NCBI GenBank assembly: GCA_965202845.1
Contig: OZ241856.1
Span: 992,001-1,056,000 of the forward strand
Length of the DNA stretch: 64,000 nt
Direction: 5' to 3'
From: CBDATA01 sp965202845
GTDB lineage: Bacteria; Acidobacteriota; Vicinamibacteria; Marinacidobacterales; Marinacidobacteraceae
Under the pieces are notes generated by a model. It did not search any database. It saw only the letters and a program-made list of their open reading frames with translations, and was not told the DNA's origin. Of the stretch, positions 34,660-44,417 are shown piece by piece; position 1 is the stretch's first letter; each line of letters starts with the position of its first letter. The translations under genes and the position numbers were made by a program.

Positions 34660-34717
34660 TTTTCCACAATTCGGCTTTTGGACGCACGGAAATCGCCTCT
34701 CGTGCGTGTATGTACAT
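34660..34717 (+). promoter_or_regulatory. Shared T4P 5' module, copy 3 (before the minor pilin)
   Basis: TTTTCCACA at 34660-34668, GCGT at 34704 (44 bases), ATG 14 bases after GCGT. The dyad is strongest here: ACGCACG (34682-34688) and CGTGCGT (34701-34707), a perfect 7-bp inverted repeat with a 12-base loop. TATGTA lies one base after the right arm. No ribosome-binding site. Confidence 0.65.
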
Positions 34718-35227
34718 ATGGGCGAATTCCAAGGGACTCCCGATCCGGGGACGTGCTCCCGCCAGGCGGGTTTCTCGCTCCTCGAAGCGATCTTCGCCGC
34801 CGCGTTGCTGGTGATGGCGGGCGGCGCCTTCCTCCGTTCGGTCACGGCGGCTTCGGTCGCCGGCTGGAGCGCGGCCGGCGCCGACCTGGGCGCGCGGGTC
34901 GCACGGGCCAAGCTGGACGAGCTGCATGTGGCGCCGATGCATCGCGCGTGGCCGTTTCCCGGCTACCACCGCGCGGTGACGCCGGGAGGCAGCGTCGATA
35001 CCGTCGGCGCCGGAGTTCCGGGCTATGTGGCCTGGTTCGACGAGGACGGCGCCGCTTCCTCCGAAACCGACGCGCGCTACGAAGTGCGCTGGCGCATCCG
35101 GGAGGCGTTCGCCGGGGGAGACGGACGTCTCGCCGGGCTTTCCTTCGAAGTCGTGGCGCTCCCCGCCGGAAACGGGCGCGATCCGGTCGTTCGGCTCTTC
35201 TCGCTGCGGGTGGCGAACGGTGAATAG
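34718..35227 (+). CDS. Type IV minor pilin (PilV-like)
   Basis: 169 residues. Leader with Gly at the cut site (CSRQAG) then FSLLEAIFAAALLVMAGGAFLR, with Glu5. The leader is longer and more polar than PilA's. Globular part short. Heads the minor-pilin operon and is followed by PilX-like, PilY1 and PilW genes, the known fimU/pilV-W-X-Y1 set. Preceded by the shared T4P module. Confidence 0.85.
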   Translation: MGEFQGTPDPGTCSRQAGFSLLEAIFAAALLVMAGGAFLRSVTAASVAGWSAAGADLGARVARAKLDELHVAPMHRAWPFPGYHRAVTPGGSVDTVGAGVPGYVAWFDEDGAASSETDARYEVRWRIREAFAGGDGRLAGLSFEVVALPAGNGRDPVVRLFSLRVANGE

Positions 35228-35231
35228 CCGC

Positions 35232-36002
35232 ATGGCGTCGGCCCGAAACGCGGGTTCCGAGTCGGGGCTGGCGCTCGCGGTGGCGCTGATTCTGGCGCTC
35301 GCGCTCGCCGTCGTCAGCGCGGCGGTGATTTCCAGTCTCGGCGCCGGCAGCGACGTCAGCCGGAACCGGCTGTGGGCCGAGACCGCGGCGGCCCGAGCCG
35401 AAGCGGGCCTTGAATACGCCAAGACGGTGCTGGCGGCGTGGGTGGAGCGGGACGGGAGCCTGAACGGGATGCTCCCCCCGGCCCGCGCGCGGATCCGGGC
35501 GCCCGAAGGCGCCCGCTGGGGCGTCGCGCGTCCGGAGGACCCGGGCGCCTGTCGGGACCCGCAACAGGCCGGATGCCGCGACTACCAGATGTTCCGGGAC
35601 GAACCGGTGGGCGGCGCCAGCTCGCGGATCTATGTCGGCAGGGTGCTCCGCACTCCCGAGGGCCGGGCGCTGTTCTTCGATCCCCGCGATCCGCGCGCCG
35701 GCTGGACGCCTTCGGACGCGACGGTGGACCTGAACGGCGTGACGGTGTGGGCGCGCCGCCCGGTGGTCGGAACCCGGGACGCCGGGGATCCCCACGACCG
35801 GGTCGTGCTCACCGCCGAAGCCCGCTATCCGCCCCCGGCGGATGCGGACGATCCCCACGCGGTCAGTCGGATCGAGATGGCGATCCGGGTGGCGCCGCGC
35901 CCTCCTTCGGAGGAGGGGGGCCTGGACGACTACGGAGGGCCGGGGACGCAATTTCGCCTGGTGGATCGACGCCGGGGCGGCGACGCCCAGGTCGTTGAAT
36001 GA
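35232..36002 (+). CDS. PilX-like minor pilus protein
   Basis: 256 residues. N-terminal SESGLALAVALILALALAVVSAAVISSLG, a single hydrophobic segment preceded by a short polar leader without a clear prepilin Gly-Phe motif; this matches PilX, which lacks the Glu5 site in many species. Globular part has paired cysteines CRDPQQAGC. GTG 35220 is an alternative start. Next gene is pilY1 with GGAGGAGA upstream. Confidence 0.75.
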   Translation: MASARNAGSESGLALAVALILALALAVVSAAVISSLGAGSDVSRNRLWAETAAARAEAGLEYAKTVLAAWVERDGSLNGMLPPARARIRAPEGARWGVARPEDPGACRDPQQAGCRDYQMFRDEPVGGASSRIYVGRVLRTPEGRALFFDPRDPRAGWTPSDATVDLNGVTVWARRPVVGTRDAGDPHDRVVLTAEARYPPPADADDPHAVSRIEMAIRVAPRPPSEEGGLDDYGGPGTQFRLVDRRRGGDAQVVE

Positions 36003-36021
36003 CAACCGGAGGAGATGCCGA

Positions 36022-39000
36022 ATGAGGAAACGAAACGCCGCGATTCTGGTCCTTCTGCTCGCCGCGCTGGCGGAGGGCGGGGAAGGCCCCGAAATCGAAC
36101 GGGGCCGCGACCCGTTCGAGCTGGCGCGCAGTCAGGTTCGCCAGCGGGTCTGGGTGCTTCTCGACACCTCGCATTCCATGAACTTCGGGAGCAAGAACGA
36201 TTCGCGTCTGGATGCGGCGCTTCGCGCGATCCGCGGGACGGTGGACGAGTTTCGCTCCCGGTCCGGCGAGCCGCTCGCCGATTGGGCGTTTGCGACGTTC
36301 GCCTACCAGGCGTCGCGCGGAGAGGACGTCCAGTGCTCCGACCCTTCCTTCGGCGCCGCACTTCCCACGGGATGGGAGAAGCTGACCTTGGGCGTTCCCA
36401 ATCCGGGATGCCAGGGAGTCGCCATCCGAACCGTCCCGGACGACTGCGATCCCGAAGCCGGCGCCCGCGCGCTCTTGGGCGGGTTGCCCCGCGTCACGAA
36501 TTCCGTCGTCACCCCGATCGGAATCGGGATCCAGCAGCTTGCGGCCCACATCAGCGAGAACCGGGCCGCCGATCTCGCTCCCGGCCAGCAGAATGTCATC
36601 CTCTTGCTCACCGATGGCGAGGACAACTGTGAATGCAAGGAATTCCCCTGGCTGGATTTTCATGAGGGGCCCGCCGGGATTGGATCGCAGGACAGACTGT
36701 CGCTCCGGATCCACGCCGCATCCCCGGATCCGGTTTCCTTGCCCTCGCCGGGCGTCGTTGATGTCATGGCTCACAACGCCGGCCTGCGGGCGCGCACCGC
36801 GTTTCGCCTGCTGGGAGGCGGGGATTCGGAAAGCGCCACCGGAGACATCTTCGTGGTGGGTTTCGGGATGTCCGTTCCTGAAATGCGGGAGCGCGTCAAC
36901 CACATCGCCTGGATGGCCTCCGGTCTCCGGCGTCCGGCGCTCCATGCCCTGGACGGCGCCGCGCTCCGGGATGCGCTGCGGCGCACGATGGATGCGGTCA
37001 CGTTGCCCCGGGGCCGGGTGGCGCTCTCCGCTCCGGCGCTGGCCTCGATCAAGGAACTGGTCGCCGGTTCGCCTTCCCCCCGCTTTCCGGGAAGCGATCC
37101 GGCCCGTTCCCCGACGGAACTGGTCGCCGATCCGTCTCGACCTGCCGACGTCCGGCGCGCGCTTGCGCTCCGGGAGATGTATCGGGACAACGTCCTCATC
37201 TCCACCGCCGCCGAATTGCACCGGCTGCGGGGGCATCTTTGGGCCAAGCCGACCCCGGCGCACGCGACTGCCGGACAGCGAATCTGGGACGCCGGCGAGC
37301 AGTTGCGCGACCGGGACCCCGACGATCGGATGCTGCTTTTCAACCGACCGGGCGGCCGCGAGCTGATTCCGTTCCGGGTGGGGAAGGTGACGGCGACCGA
37401 TCTCGGCGTCGCTTCCGGCTATCTCGAGGAGATGGATGGAGCGGGCGCCCGTTCCGCTTCCGACGCCGCCGAGATCGTGGTGCGGATCACGCGGGGCGAG
37501 GAACTGGCGATCCACCCGGCGACCGGCCTCATCTACGACCCGGACGGCAGGCTCCACTTCGTCGGCGGGGTGGGGACCTGGAAGCTCCGCGAAACGCTCG
37601 CGACGCCGACGCCGGTGGGGAGTCCGCCGAGCCCGCCGGAGCGGGTCGCCCGGCGCCGTCAGGCCTACCGGTCGTTTTTCGCCGACCACGCGAACCGGCG
37701 CACCGTGCTCTACCTGCCGACCAGCGGCGGGATGCTGCACGCCTTCGCCGCCGACACCGGCCACGAGATCCTCGCCTACATCCCGGACGATGTGCTGGGG
37801 CCGGCGCCCGGCGAAGTCCATCCGGGGCGGACGCTGCTCCGGGATCTGGCGCTCCAGGCGGCGCGCCCGGAACCGGGCTTCGAAGTCAGTCGGGTGAGCC
37901 GCTTCACGCTGGCCGGATCGGCGGTGGTCCGGGACATCTGGCTGGACGGCGCGAACCGGTGGGCCACGGTCCTCGCCTTCGGGAGGGATTACGGCGGAAG
38001 GTTCGTCACCGCGCTCGACGTGTCCGGGGTGGGAGGCGTCTGGAAGGGCGACTTGAAGCCGCCCGCAGTCCGGCCCGGAGGGCCGGGAATTCCGAAACTG
38101 CTGTTCAACGTCGGAAACCGGACGAGCCGGGATTCGTTTTCCGGTTTCGGGCACACGCCGCTGCCGGTGCTGGCCGAGGTTCCGGATCGGGACGCCTCTT
38201 CTCGGTCGGTGGTGTTCCAGGCGGCGGGCGCCGGCGCTCCCGGGAACGATTCCGGCGCCTGGTTGTTCGCCCTGTCGCCGGAGGACGGCCGGATCGAGCG
38301 GCGCTTCCGGGTGTCCGGTCGTTCCGGAGCGGTGGTTCGCGCCGCCGCCACTCCGGCGCCCCCGGCGGTCTGGCGGCCCGCATTCGCCGGCAAGGGGGGC
38401 GGCGATCTGGTGACCCGGGTGTTTCTCGCCGATGTGCAGGGACAGGTGCACCGGCTGGACACCCGGGACCCGGCGGGTTGGCGCTGGGGCGAGGCGTTCC
38501 AGCTGGGCGCGGACCAGCCGGTGCTCACTCCGCCGGTGGCCCTCGCGCTGCCGGGTCGCACCGAGCCGCACCTGCTGGTCGTCACCGGCGGCGACCGCCG
38601 GGTTCCGAACGGGGTTTCGCGGCTGGTGCTGCTCCGGGAAGCGGGAACCCGCATGGAGGAAGTGTGGAGTCGGGAGCTTGAGCCGGGCGAGACGCCGCAG
38701 GGAACTCCGGCGGTTCTTTCGGACGGAGTCGCGGTGGACGTGATCCTCGCCACGCAACTGGCGGTTGAATCCTCCATCGGATGTTCGGGAACCCGCAGCG
38801 CGATCCGGTCCCGGTTGCGGGGGTTCAACGGGATCACCGGCCAGCCGGCCGCGGGCATCGTGGCGTCCGAATCCGCGATTCTGGAGATGGGCAGCGGTCC
38901 GGCGCGGGGAGTGACGCTCTCCCGGAGCGGCAACATGGCGATCAGCGTCACCGGAGCGGCGGGCGAAGTGGTCGACATGGTTTTCGGAGATTTCCGCTTC

Positions 39001-39069
39001 CGGGTGCGCGACGGGGCGCTGGAGAACGTGACCCTTTTCGTCGAGGGCTTCCGTCGGTCTCCCTTCTGA
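36022..39069 (+). CDS. pilY1: PilY1-like tip adhesin with von Willebrand factor A domain
   Basis: 1015 residues with a signal peptide. A VWA domain with MIDAS residues VLLDTSHSMNFG (about 46-57) and LTDGEDNC. The C-terminal half has a beta-propeller resembling PilY1: FADHANRRTVLYLPTSGGMLHAFAADTG and IPDDVLGP, then FNVGNRTS and WGEAFQLGADQPVLTPPV. PilY1 binds surfaces and controls pilus retraction with calcium. Cysteines cluster near the VWA end. A GGAGGAGA site lies six bases upstream. Stop is seven bases before pilW. Confidence 0.88.
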   Translation: MRKRNAAILVLLLAALAEGGEGPEIERGRDPFELARSQVRQRVWVLLDTSHSMNFGSKNDSRLDAALRAIRGTVDEFRSRSGEPLADWAFATFAYQASRGEDVQCSDPSFGAALPTGWEKLTLGVPNPGCQGVAIRTVPDDCDPEAGARALLGGLPRVTNSVVTPIGIGIQQLAAHISENRAADLAPGQQNVILLLTDGEDNCECKEFPWLDFHEGPAGIGSQDRLSLRIHAASPDPVSLPSPGVVDVMAHNAGLRARTAFRLLGGGDSESATGDIFVVGFGMSVPEMRERVNHIAWMASGLRRPALHALDGAALRDALRRTMDAVTLPRGRVALSAPALASIKELVAGSPSPRFPGSDPARSPTELVADPSRPADVRRALALREMYRDNVLISTAAELHRLRGHLWAKPTPAHATAGQRIWDAGEQLRDRDPDDRMLLFNRPGGRELIPFRVGKVTATDLGVASGYLEEMDGAGARSASDAAEIVVRITRGEELAIHPATGLIYDPDGRLHFVGGVGTWKLRETLATPTPVGSPPSPPERVARRRQAYRSFFADHANRRTVLYLPTSGGMLHAFAADTGHEILAYIPDDVLGPAPGEVHPGRTLLRDLALQAARPEPGFEVSRVSRFTLAGSAVVRDIWLDGANRWATVLAFGRDYGGRFVTALDVSGVGGVWKGDLKPPAVRPGGPGIPKLLFNVGNRTSRDSFSGFGHTPLPVLAEVPDRDASSRSVVFQAAGAGAPGNDSGAWLFALSPEDGRIERRFRVSGRSGAVVRAAATPAPPAVWRPAFAGKGGGDLVTRVFLADVQGQVHRLDTRDPAGWRWGEAFQLGADQPVLTPPVALALPGRTEPHLLVVTGGDRRVPNGVSRLVLLREAGTRMEEVWSRELEPGETPQGTPAVLSDGVAVDVILATQLAVESSIGCSGTRSAIRSRLRGFNGITGQPAAGIVASESAILEMGSGPARGVTLSRSGNMAISVTGAAGEVVDMVFGDFRFRVRDGALENVTLFVEGFRRSPF

Positions 39070-39075
39070 TTCGTG

Positions 39076-40431
39076 ATGGCCCGCAAGACGAACCCGCAGC
39101 CGCGCGCCGCCGCCGGTTTCACGATCGTGGAGGTCGTGGTGGTGGCGGCCGTCACCCTTTTCGTTCTCGCCAGCTTCGTCACGCTCTTCCGGATGGGGCA
39201 GGGCGCGTTCCGCAGCGGGCCGGAGACCGCCGCGCTTCGGCTGGATGCGTCCGCCATGCTGGACTTCATCGCCCGCGACCTCGAGCGGGCGGGGTCGGGA
39301 TTGCCGCCGGAGATCCCGGTGTTCAACAACCTGGACCGCGCCGGAAACCGGAATCCGGACGGCCTCGACTTCCTTGCCGCGCCCGCCCGCCTCGTCGGGA
39401 TCGGGTTCGAGCCGGTCACGTCCTTCGATGGCGCCACCGCACGCCTCGGAGTCCCCGCAAGCCGCCTCGACGCCTCGGCGCGCCCGTTCGCGGTGGTGTT
39501 CAACGACGATGAAATGATGCCGCGCTGGGCGTTCGGCGAGGTGGCTTCGGTCGCTTCGGCGGGCGGCGGGCTCGCGGGAAGCGTGTCCCAGGGCCTCAAC
39601 CGGGTGGTGGGCGATTCCGCTTCGCCGCCGCCGGAGGGAGCGCGGGTCGGGCTGCGACCGGTTCGGAACGACTGGCACTACCACTTTCGTTCGGTGGACG
39701 CGGACACCTTCGCCCCGGGCGGGGGCGGCGGCCTCATGCAGCGCGCCCTCAAGAGCGTGCTCGGCGGGGTGATCGACGCGGCGCTGCCCGGCCTGGGCTC
39801 CGGCCCGGCGGCCGCCTTGACCGACCAGGTGGTGTCCTCCATGCTCGAGACGCTCGCCGAGCGGGCGCAGAAGGCAGGGAAGTCACTCGGAAAGAAGGGC
39901 GGGCTTCCGGTCGGCGGAATCGGCGACGAGCCGGCGGAACGCTACGGCCTCTTCGGGCTCGGGCAACCCGGCGTCGTTCCGGTTTCGCGCATCCGCTACT
40001 GGCTTCGTCCCCCCGGACCCCGGGACGGCGGGCGGCGGACGCTGATGCGCCGGGTCGATGAAGGCCAGCCCCAACCGGTCGGCTTCGCCGACGACCTGCA
40101 AATCCGGTACATCACGGGTCGGGACGCCGACCGACTTTTGGATGACCCGCCGACGTTCCTCGGCGACATGCAGACCGCCGCCGCGCTCGGCGATCACATC
40201 GTCCGGGCGGTGGAGGTGGAGATTCGGGCGGCGTCCAGCGCGGCCGCCTGGCGCACGCCGGACGGGGACGGGGCGGCGCCGCGGACCACTATTGTCCGGC
40301 GTCGCGTCGGATTGCGGATCGCCGCCGCCGGAGTCGGACGCCGCGCCTGGGAGGAGAGCATGCAGCGGAACGCGCTCCCCACCGAGATTCCGCGGATCGG
40401 CCCGCTGCGGTTCATCAAGCTCCCCTGGTGA
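39076..40431 (+). CDS. Type IV minor pilin PilW-like
   Basis: 451 residues, long for PilW. Leader ends AAG, then FTIVEVVVVAAVTLFVLASFVTLFRMG with Glu5. Globular part is large and rich in loops, including a Gly-Leu-rich stretch (GGGGGLMQRALKSVLGG). The last about 167 codons are repeated at 48230-48729 (see repeat features). The stop overlaps a GTGA that begins the Rpn gene in the right-hand copy. ATG 39076 is preferred over GTG 39073. Confidence 0.85.
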   Translation: MARKTNPQPRAAAGFTIVEVVVVAAVTLFVLASFVTLFRMGQGAFRSGPETAALRLDASAMLDFIARDLERAGSGLPPEIPVFNNLDRAGNRNPDGLDFLAAPARLVGIGFEPVTSFDGATARLGVPASRLDASARPFAVVFNDDEMMPRWAFGEVASVASAGGGLAGSVSQGLNRVVGDSASPPPEGARVGLRPVRNDWHYHFRSVDADTFAPGGGGGLMQRALKSVLGGVIDAALPGLGSGPAAALTDQVVSSMLETLAERAQKAGKSLGKKGGLPVGGIGDEPAERYGLFGLGQPGVVPVSRIRYWLRPPGPRDGGRRTLMRRVDEGQPQPVGFADDLQIRYITGRDADRLLDDPPTFLGDMQTAAALGDHIVRAVEVEIRAASSAAAWRTPDGDGAAPRTTIVRRRVGLRIAAAGVGRRAWEESMQRNALPTEIPRIGPLRFIKLPW

Positions 40432-40438
40432 GCGCGGC
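39932..40438. repeat. 507-bp direct repeat, left copy (pilW 3' end)
   Basis: Matches 48230-48736 with a constant offset of 8298 and four substitutions: one G/A near 39957, A/G in the ACATCACG stretch, and A/G plus T/G near 40134-40137. It covers the pilW 3' end, the stop codon and the first 11 bases of the downstream rpn gene. Bases just outside differ on both sides (39931 versus 48229, 40439 versus 48737). Confidence 0.95.
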
Positions 40439-40563
40439 TGATGGAGTAGACTCGGCGGGAGATCATTTGCCGATTGTGCCCGGAGCGCCGCGGCGCGGTT
40501 CGTTCCGGACTGCCGGCAGCTCGCACGCGCATCCTTCCACCGGACGGAGCAAGGGAATCCAGC

Positions 40564-42984
40564 ATGCACCCGACGCAAGAAAGAAGGCGCAATGTGGAGC
40601 GCCTCAAGGAGTTGTTGCTGGAGATGCTCCGGCTTGACCGCGGCGACTTGGACTTCGGCCTCTACCGAATCATGCGGATGAAAGCGACGGAAATCAGGAG
40701 TTTCCTCGATCGGGATTTGTTTCCGCAGGTTCAGGAAGTGATTGATGGCGCTACCGACGAACAGCGAGCCGCGCTCGAGAAGGAGATCGCGAACATCAGC
40801 GATTCGTTGCGAAAATATGGCGCTGTTCCCGATGACGCCCTTGCGGTCCAAAACCTGAAGGCGGAGTTGAAGAGGGCGAATACGGACGTCGCCGCGGAAG
40901 CCGACGTGTTCGGCCATCTCGTCAATTTCTTCGCCCGCTACTACGCCGAAGGGGATTTCATGCCGCTTCGCCGTTACTCGTCGGGCGACGCGCCCACCTA
41001 TCGGATCCCTTGGGACGGCGAGGAGGTGAAACTGCACTGGGCCCATTCGGACCAGTACTACGTCAAGACGACCGAGAACTACGCCTCCTACGCATTCCTC
41101 GCCAGTGCGGGCGACGCATCGTTCCGGGCGCGCTTCGAGATTGCGATGGCGGACAACGAGAAGGACGACATCAAGGAGGCGAACGGTCGGCAGCGCCGCT
41201 TCGTTCTCGCAAGGCAAGCGGTGGCGCTCAAGGACGGCGAACTGGTCGTCCGCTTCGAGCACCGTCCCCTTCGGGAGAGCGAGAAACAGAAATGGCCCGG
41301 CAACGGCGCAAGCCAGCAGGAACGGATCAATGGGGCGGCGGTGGAGCGCATCCGGGCGGCGGTCGAACGGCTGGATCCGGAGCGGCTTTCGGCCCTCGAC
41401 ACGCCCGCCCCGACCGACGTCAAGCAGCAACGAACCCTGCTGGAGAAGCATGTGGGGCGGTACACGGCGAAGAACAGTTTCGATTACTTCATCCACAAAG
41501 ATCTGGCCGGATTTCTGCGCCGGGAACTGGACCTCTACCTGAAAACCGATGTTCTGGACCTTCAGGACCTCGCGTTCGGCGATGCCGACCGACTGCGTCG
41601 CGCCCTGGGGCGGATGCGCGGCGTCCGGGAGATTGGCGGCAAGCTCATCGACTTCCTCGCGCAACTGGAGAATTTTCAGAAACGCCTCTGGCTCAAGAAG
41701 AAATTCGTCCTGGAGACCGAGTGGTGCGTGACTCTGGATCGGATTCCGGAACGCTTCTATCCGGAGATCGCCGCAAACGAGGCGCAGCATGCGGAATGGG
41801 TGGAGTTGTTCGCCATCGACCGGATCGTGGGCTACGCCAAGCCGCTCCCAGTCGGTTTTTTCAAGGCCAATCCGTTTCTGACGCTGGACACCCGCCATTT
41901 CGACCGCAGCTTCAAGGATCGGTTGCTGGCCGCCCTCTCGGAAGCCGCCCCCCTGGACGAACAGACCGATGGACTTCTGATCCAGGGCGAGAACGCCCAG
42001 GCATTGCGTCTGTCAAGAAAGCGCTACGCGGGGAAAATCCAATGCATACATATTGATCCTCCGTACAATACGCAAACAAGCGGTTTCATGTACAAGAACG
42101 GCTACATGCATTCCAGCTGGATGGCGATGATGCAAGAACGCATGGAATGCTGTATGCCCTTGCTCGAGGAGCGGGGACATTTTCTTTGTCATATTGACGA
42201 AAACGAACATGGACGTTTGCATGTCTTGATGGATCAATTCGACCTTCCCGATGCGGGAACCATTGTGTGGGACAAGAGAAATCCCATGACCGCCGGGGGC
42301 GGCGTCGCCATACAGCACGAGTATGTACTGTGGCGGACGCATTTTTCTTCGTCCATTGATCTTCATCACGGCAACGAGGATTTGATCCTGGACAATGCGG
42401 CCGCCTTGATCGAAAAGCACGGAATGTCTGATTTGGCGAGAAAGGAATTTGCGAAGTGGGTCCGGGGAGAAACTCGACTGAGCAACGGCGACAAGTCCTA
42501 TGCGTACATTGATTCGAAGGGACAGGTCTATCGATCCGTCAGCTTGCGAGCCCCGGAAATGAGGGAGGACCCGAAATTTCATGAATCCCTGATACACCCC
42601 ATCACGGGAAAACCCTGCCCGGTTCCGCCGAACGGTTTCTCGCGCACTCCGGAAACGCTTGCAAGCATGATGGAAAGAGGTGAAATCCTGTTCGGCAAGG
42701 ACGAAACCTCGCAGCCCAGACAAAAGCGCGTCTTGCATCGGGACGCGAGCAAACAGATTTCATCCGTTATCCCGGACGCCAAAAGGGGAAAATCCGAACT
42801 GGACGAACTGGGATTGGGCGATTTCCCCTACGCGCACGCAACCTCCCTCTACGACATTCTGGTAGGCGCGGCGGCGAGAAAACATCAAGACACGGTGCTG
42901 GACTTCTTTGGCGGATCGGGGACGACCGGCCACGCGGTCCTCAATTTGAGGCTCTTTCAAATACCGAGTGGGTACGCGACATGA
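40564..42984 (+). pseudogene. mod: Type III methyltransferase Mod, 5' part, interrupted by IS
   Basis: Starts at ATG 40564 and runs into the IS after DFFGGSGTTGHAVLNL (codon 780 onward). Contains the catalytic DPPYN at about residue 498 (beta-type N6-adenine or N4-cytosine methyltransferase) followed by ERGHFLCHIDENE. The first 490 residues are a large helical region before the motif, so the protein is longer (about 1030 residues if joined) than most Mod. Joining 40564-42949 to 44426-45132 keeps the frame: the rest length is 3093 bases, 1031 codons. The Mod subunit recognises DNA and is required for both methylation and cutting by Res, so the system should be inactive now. Confidence 0.9.
42942..42949. 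repeat. Target-site duplication, left
   Basis: CAATTTGA, repeated at 44418-44425, flanking the IS. Eight bases is the usual duplication for ISL3-family elements. Confidence 0.93.
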
Positions 42985-44198
42985 GGGTTGAGCTTGGAGA
43001 AGTCCAGTTTTCCGGCGATGAGGAAGAACACGGTGCGGATGGTCTGGAAGGTTCCGTAGCCTCTGGCTTTCCGCTTGGCCGCCTGAAACAGGCCGTTGAG
43101 CGCCTCGATGAAGCCGTTGGTCTGGCGGGTTCGGGCCCACGCGACGATGCCCTCGAGATGTTTGCGGATCATCCGCGCGACGGCTTTCATGGGTTCGACC
43201 TTGGAGCGGTTCACGTTGGCGCACCACTGCCGGAGCATGGCTCTGACGACGTTGACCTGCTTGCGGTTGAGGATGTTCCGGAGTTGCTCGCGGTACATCC
43301 AGGCTCGGGCGGTGCGCTTTCCGGGGGCCTGCGCGATGAGAGCGTTGAGTTGGGCGCGCTGTTCGGGGCCGAGTCGTTCGGGATTTTTGAGGAGCGCCCA
43401 GCGCATGCCCTTGAGTTGGGGGTTGGCGCGCTGCTCGATGCGCCGGGTCTGGTCGAGGGCCTTGGATGCGTGAGCGATGACGTGGAATTTGTCGAAGGTG
43501 ATCTGGGCGTTGGGGAGATGCTCTGCGACGCCCTTCATGTAGGCGGGGGACATGTCGATGGAGGCGACTTCGACGGCTTCGGGGTCTCCGCCGTGGGCTT
43601 CGAGGCTTCGGGCGAATCGGTCGACGGAGTCGGCGGCGCGGCCTTCTCCGACGAAGATGACCCGGCGTTTTCGGGCGTCTGCGACGACGGTGACGTAGTT
43701 GTGGCCGCGCGCGCGGGAGGTTTCGTCGATGGCGACGGCGCGGACGTCGGCTTGGTCGTCGGTTTCGGTGGCGAGTTCCACATAGCGGTTGGAGATGGCC
43801 TGGGTTTGGTGCTGGGAGAGTCCGGCGAGCCGTGCGACGGCGGCGAAGGTCATGTCCTGGCACATGGCGAGAATCAAGGCTTCGAAGAGGAGGGAGAACC
43901 CGGAGAGCTTGCCGGCCCAGGGCGGCGAGACCAGCGCGACCTTGCCGTTGAGGAGGCGCACCCGGGGGACGCGCGCCACCAGTTCGCACTCGAATTGGAA
44001 GAAGTTGAGGTGGCGGAAGCGCTTGGTCTTGGTGTCGTGGACCGGATGGAGGCCGTCGTGGTTCTGGTGGGCGAAGCGGGCGCCCCTGCGGAAATCGACG
44101 CGGATGCTCAGCTTTCCTTGGTCCTTGTCGAATTCCACGTTCTCGACGAACCAGGGGTCCGGGATGCCGAGGGCTTGGGCGAAAAGCTCGTGTAGCAC
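42957..44198 (-). CDS. ISL3-family transposase
   Basis: 413 residues, DDE type. Visible: N-terminal zinc-binding/HTH region with GLHPVHDTKTKRFRHLNFF and LSQHQTQAISNRY; catalytic residues likely the Asp in AVAIDETSRARGHNYV, the Asp in EVASIDMSPAYMKGV, and the Glu in NGFIEALNG. FDKFHVIAHASKALD is an ISL3 hallmark. GTG start at 44198 with AAAGGAG eight bases upstream. The gene is intact, so the element could still move. Confidence 0.95.
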   Translation of the reverse strand: MLHELFAQALGIPDPWFVENVEFDKDQGKLSIRVDFRRGARFAHQNHDGLHPVHDTKTKRFRHLNFFQFECELVARVPRVRLLNGKVALVSPPWAGKLSGFSLLFEALILAMCQDMTFAAVARLAGLSQHQTQAISNRYVELATETDDQADVRAVAIDETSRARGHNYVTVVADARKRRVIFVGEGRAADSVDRFARSLEAHGGDPEAVEVASIDMSPAYMKGVAEHLPNAQITFDKFHVIAHASKALDQTRRIEQRANPQLKGMRWALLKNPERLGPEQRAQLNALIAQAPGKRTARAWMYREQLRNILNRKQVNVVRAMLRQWCANVNRSKVEPMKAVARMIRKHLEGIVAWARTRQTNGFIEALNGLFQAAKRKARGYGTFQTIRTVFFLIAGKLDFSKLNPHVAYPLGI

Positions 44199-44218
44199 TG
44201 GATGCGCTCCTTTTTTTC

Positions 44219-44299
44219 AGGGTCGAAAGCGGGAAAAGTGTTCCATTGGTGTGTGGCGACGCTGGCTGGGGACGGTTGCGGCTTCCCGCTTTCGACCCT
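44219..44299. repeat. 17-bp internal inverted repeat of the IS
   Basis: AGGGTCGAAAGCGGGAA (44219-44235) and its exact complement (44283-44299), 47 bases apart, in the transposase leader. On the plus strand the right arm runs into TTTTT, like a terminator for transcripts entering from mod. On the minus strand the second arm is followed by GAAAAAAAGGAG, the transposase ribosome-binding site. Confidence 0.8.
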
Positions 44300-44417
44300 T
44301 TTTCGAGCGTGCCCGCCGGATTCCGTGAGTCAAGGGTTCGCTACGCCGTGCAAGCCCGCCCTTGACACCCGGAATCCCGGCGGTCTCCATTCTACCCACT
44401 CAAATCTCAATTGAGGC

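Larger units (their letters stand above)
42950..44417 (-). mobile_element. ISL3-family insertion sequence
   Basis: 1468 bp. Left end GGCTCTTTC, right end (reverse) GCCTCAATT; imperfect terminal repeats, 15 of 25 positions match, best in GAGTGGGTA at positions 17-25. One transposase gene. Flanked by CAATTTGA on both sides. Inserted in mod; removal of the IS and one duplication restores HAVLNLNRLDGG. Its transposase stop codon lies in the left terminal repeat. Confidence 0.93.

Noticed and set aside
40428..40637. 69-codon frame starting at the left rpn start
   Set aside because: Only the first 11 bases are rpn; the rest is unrelated leader of mod.
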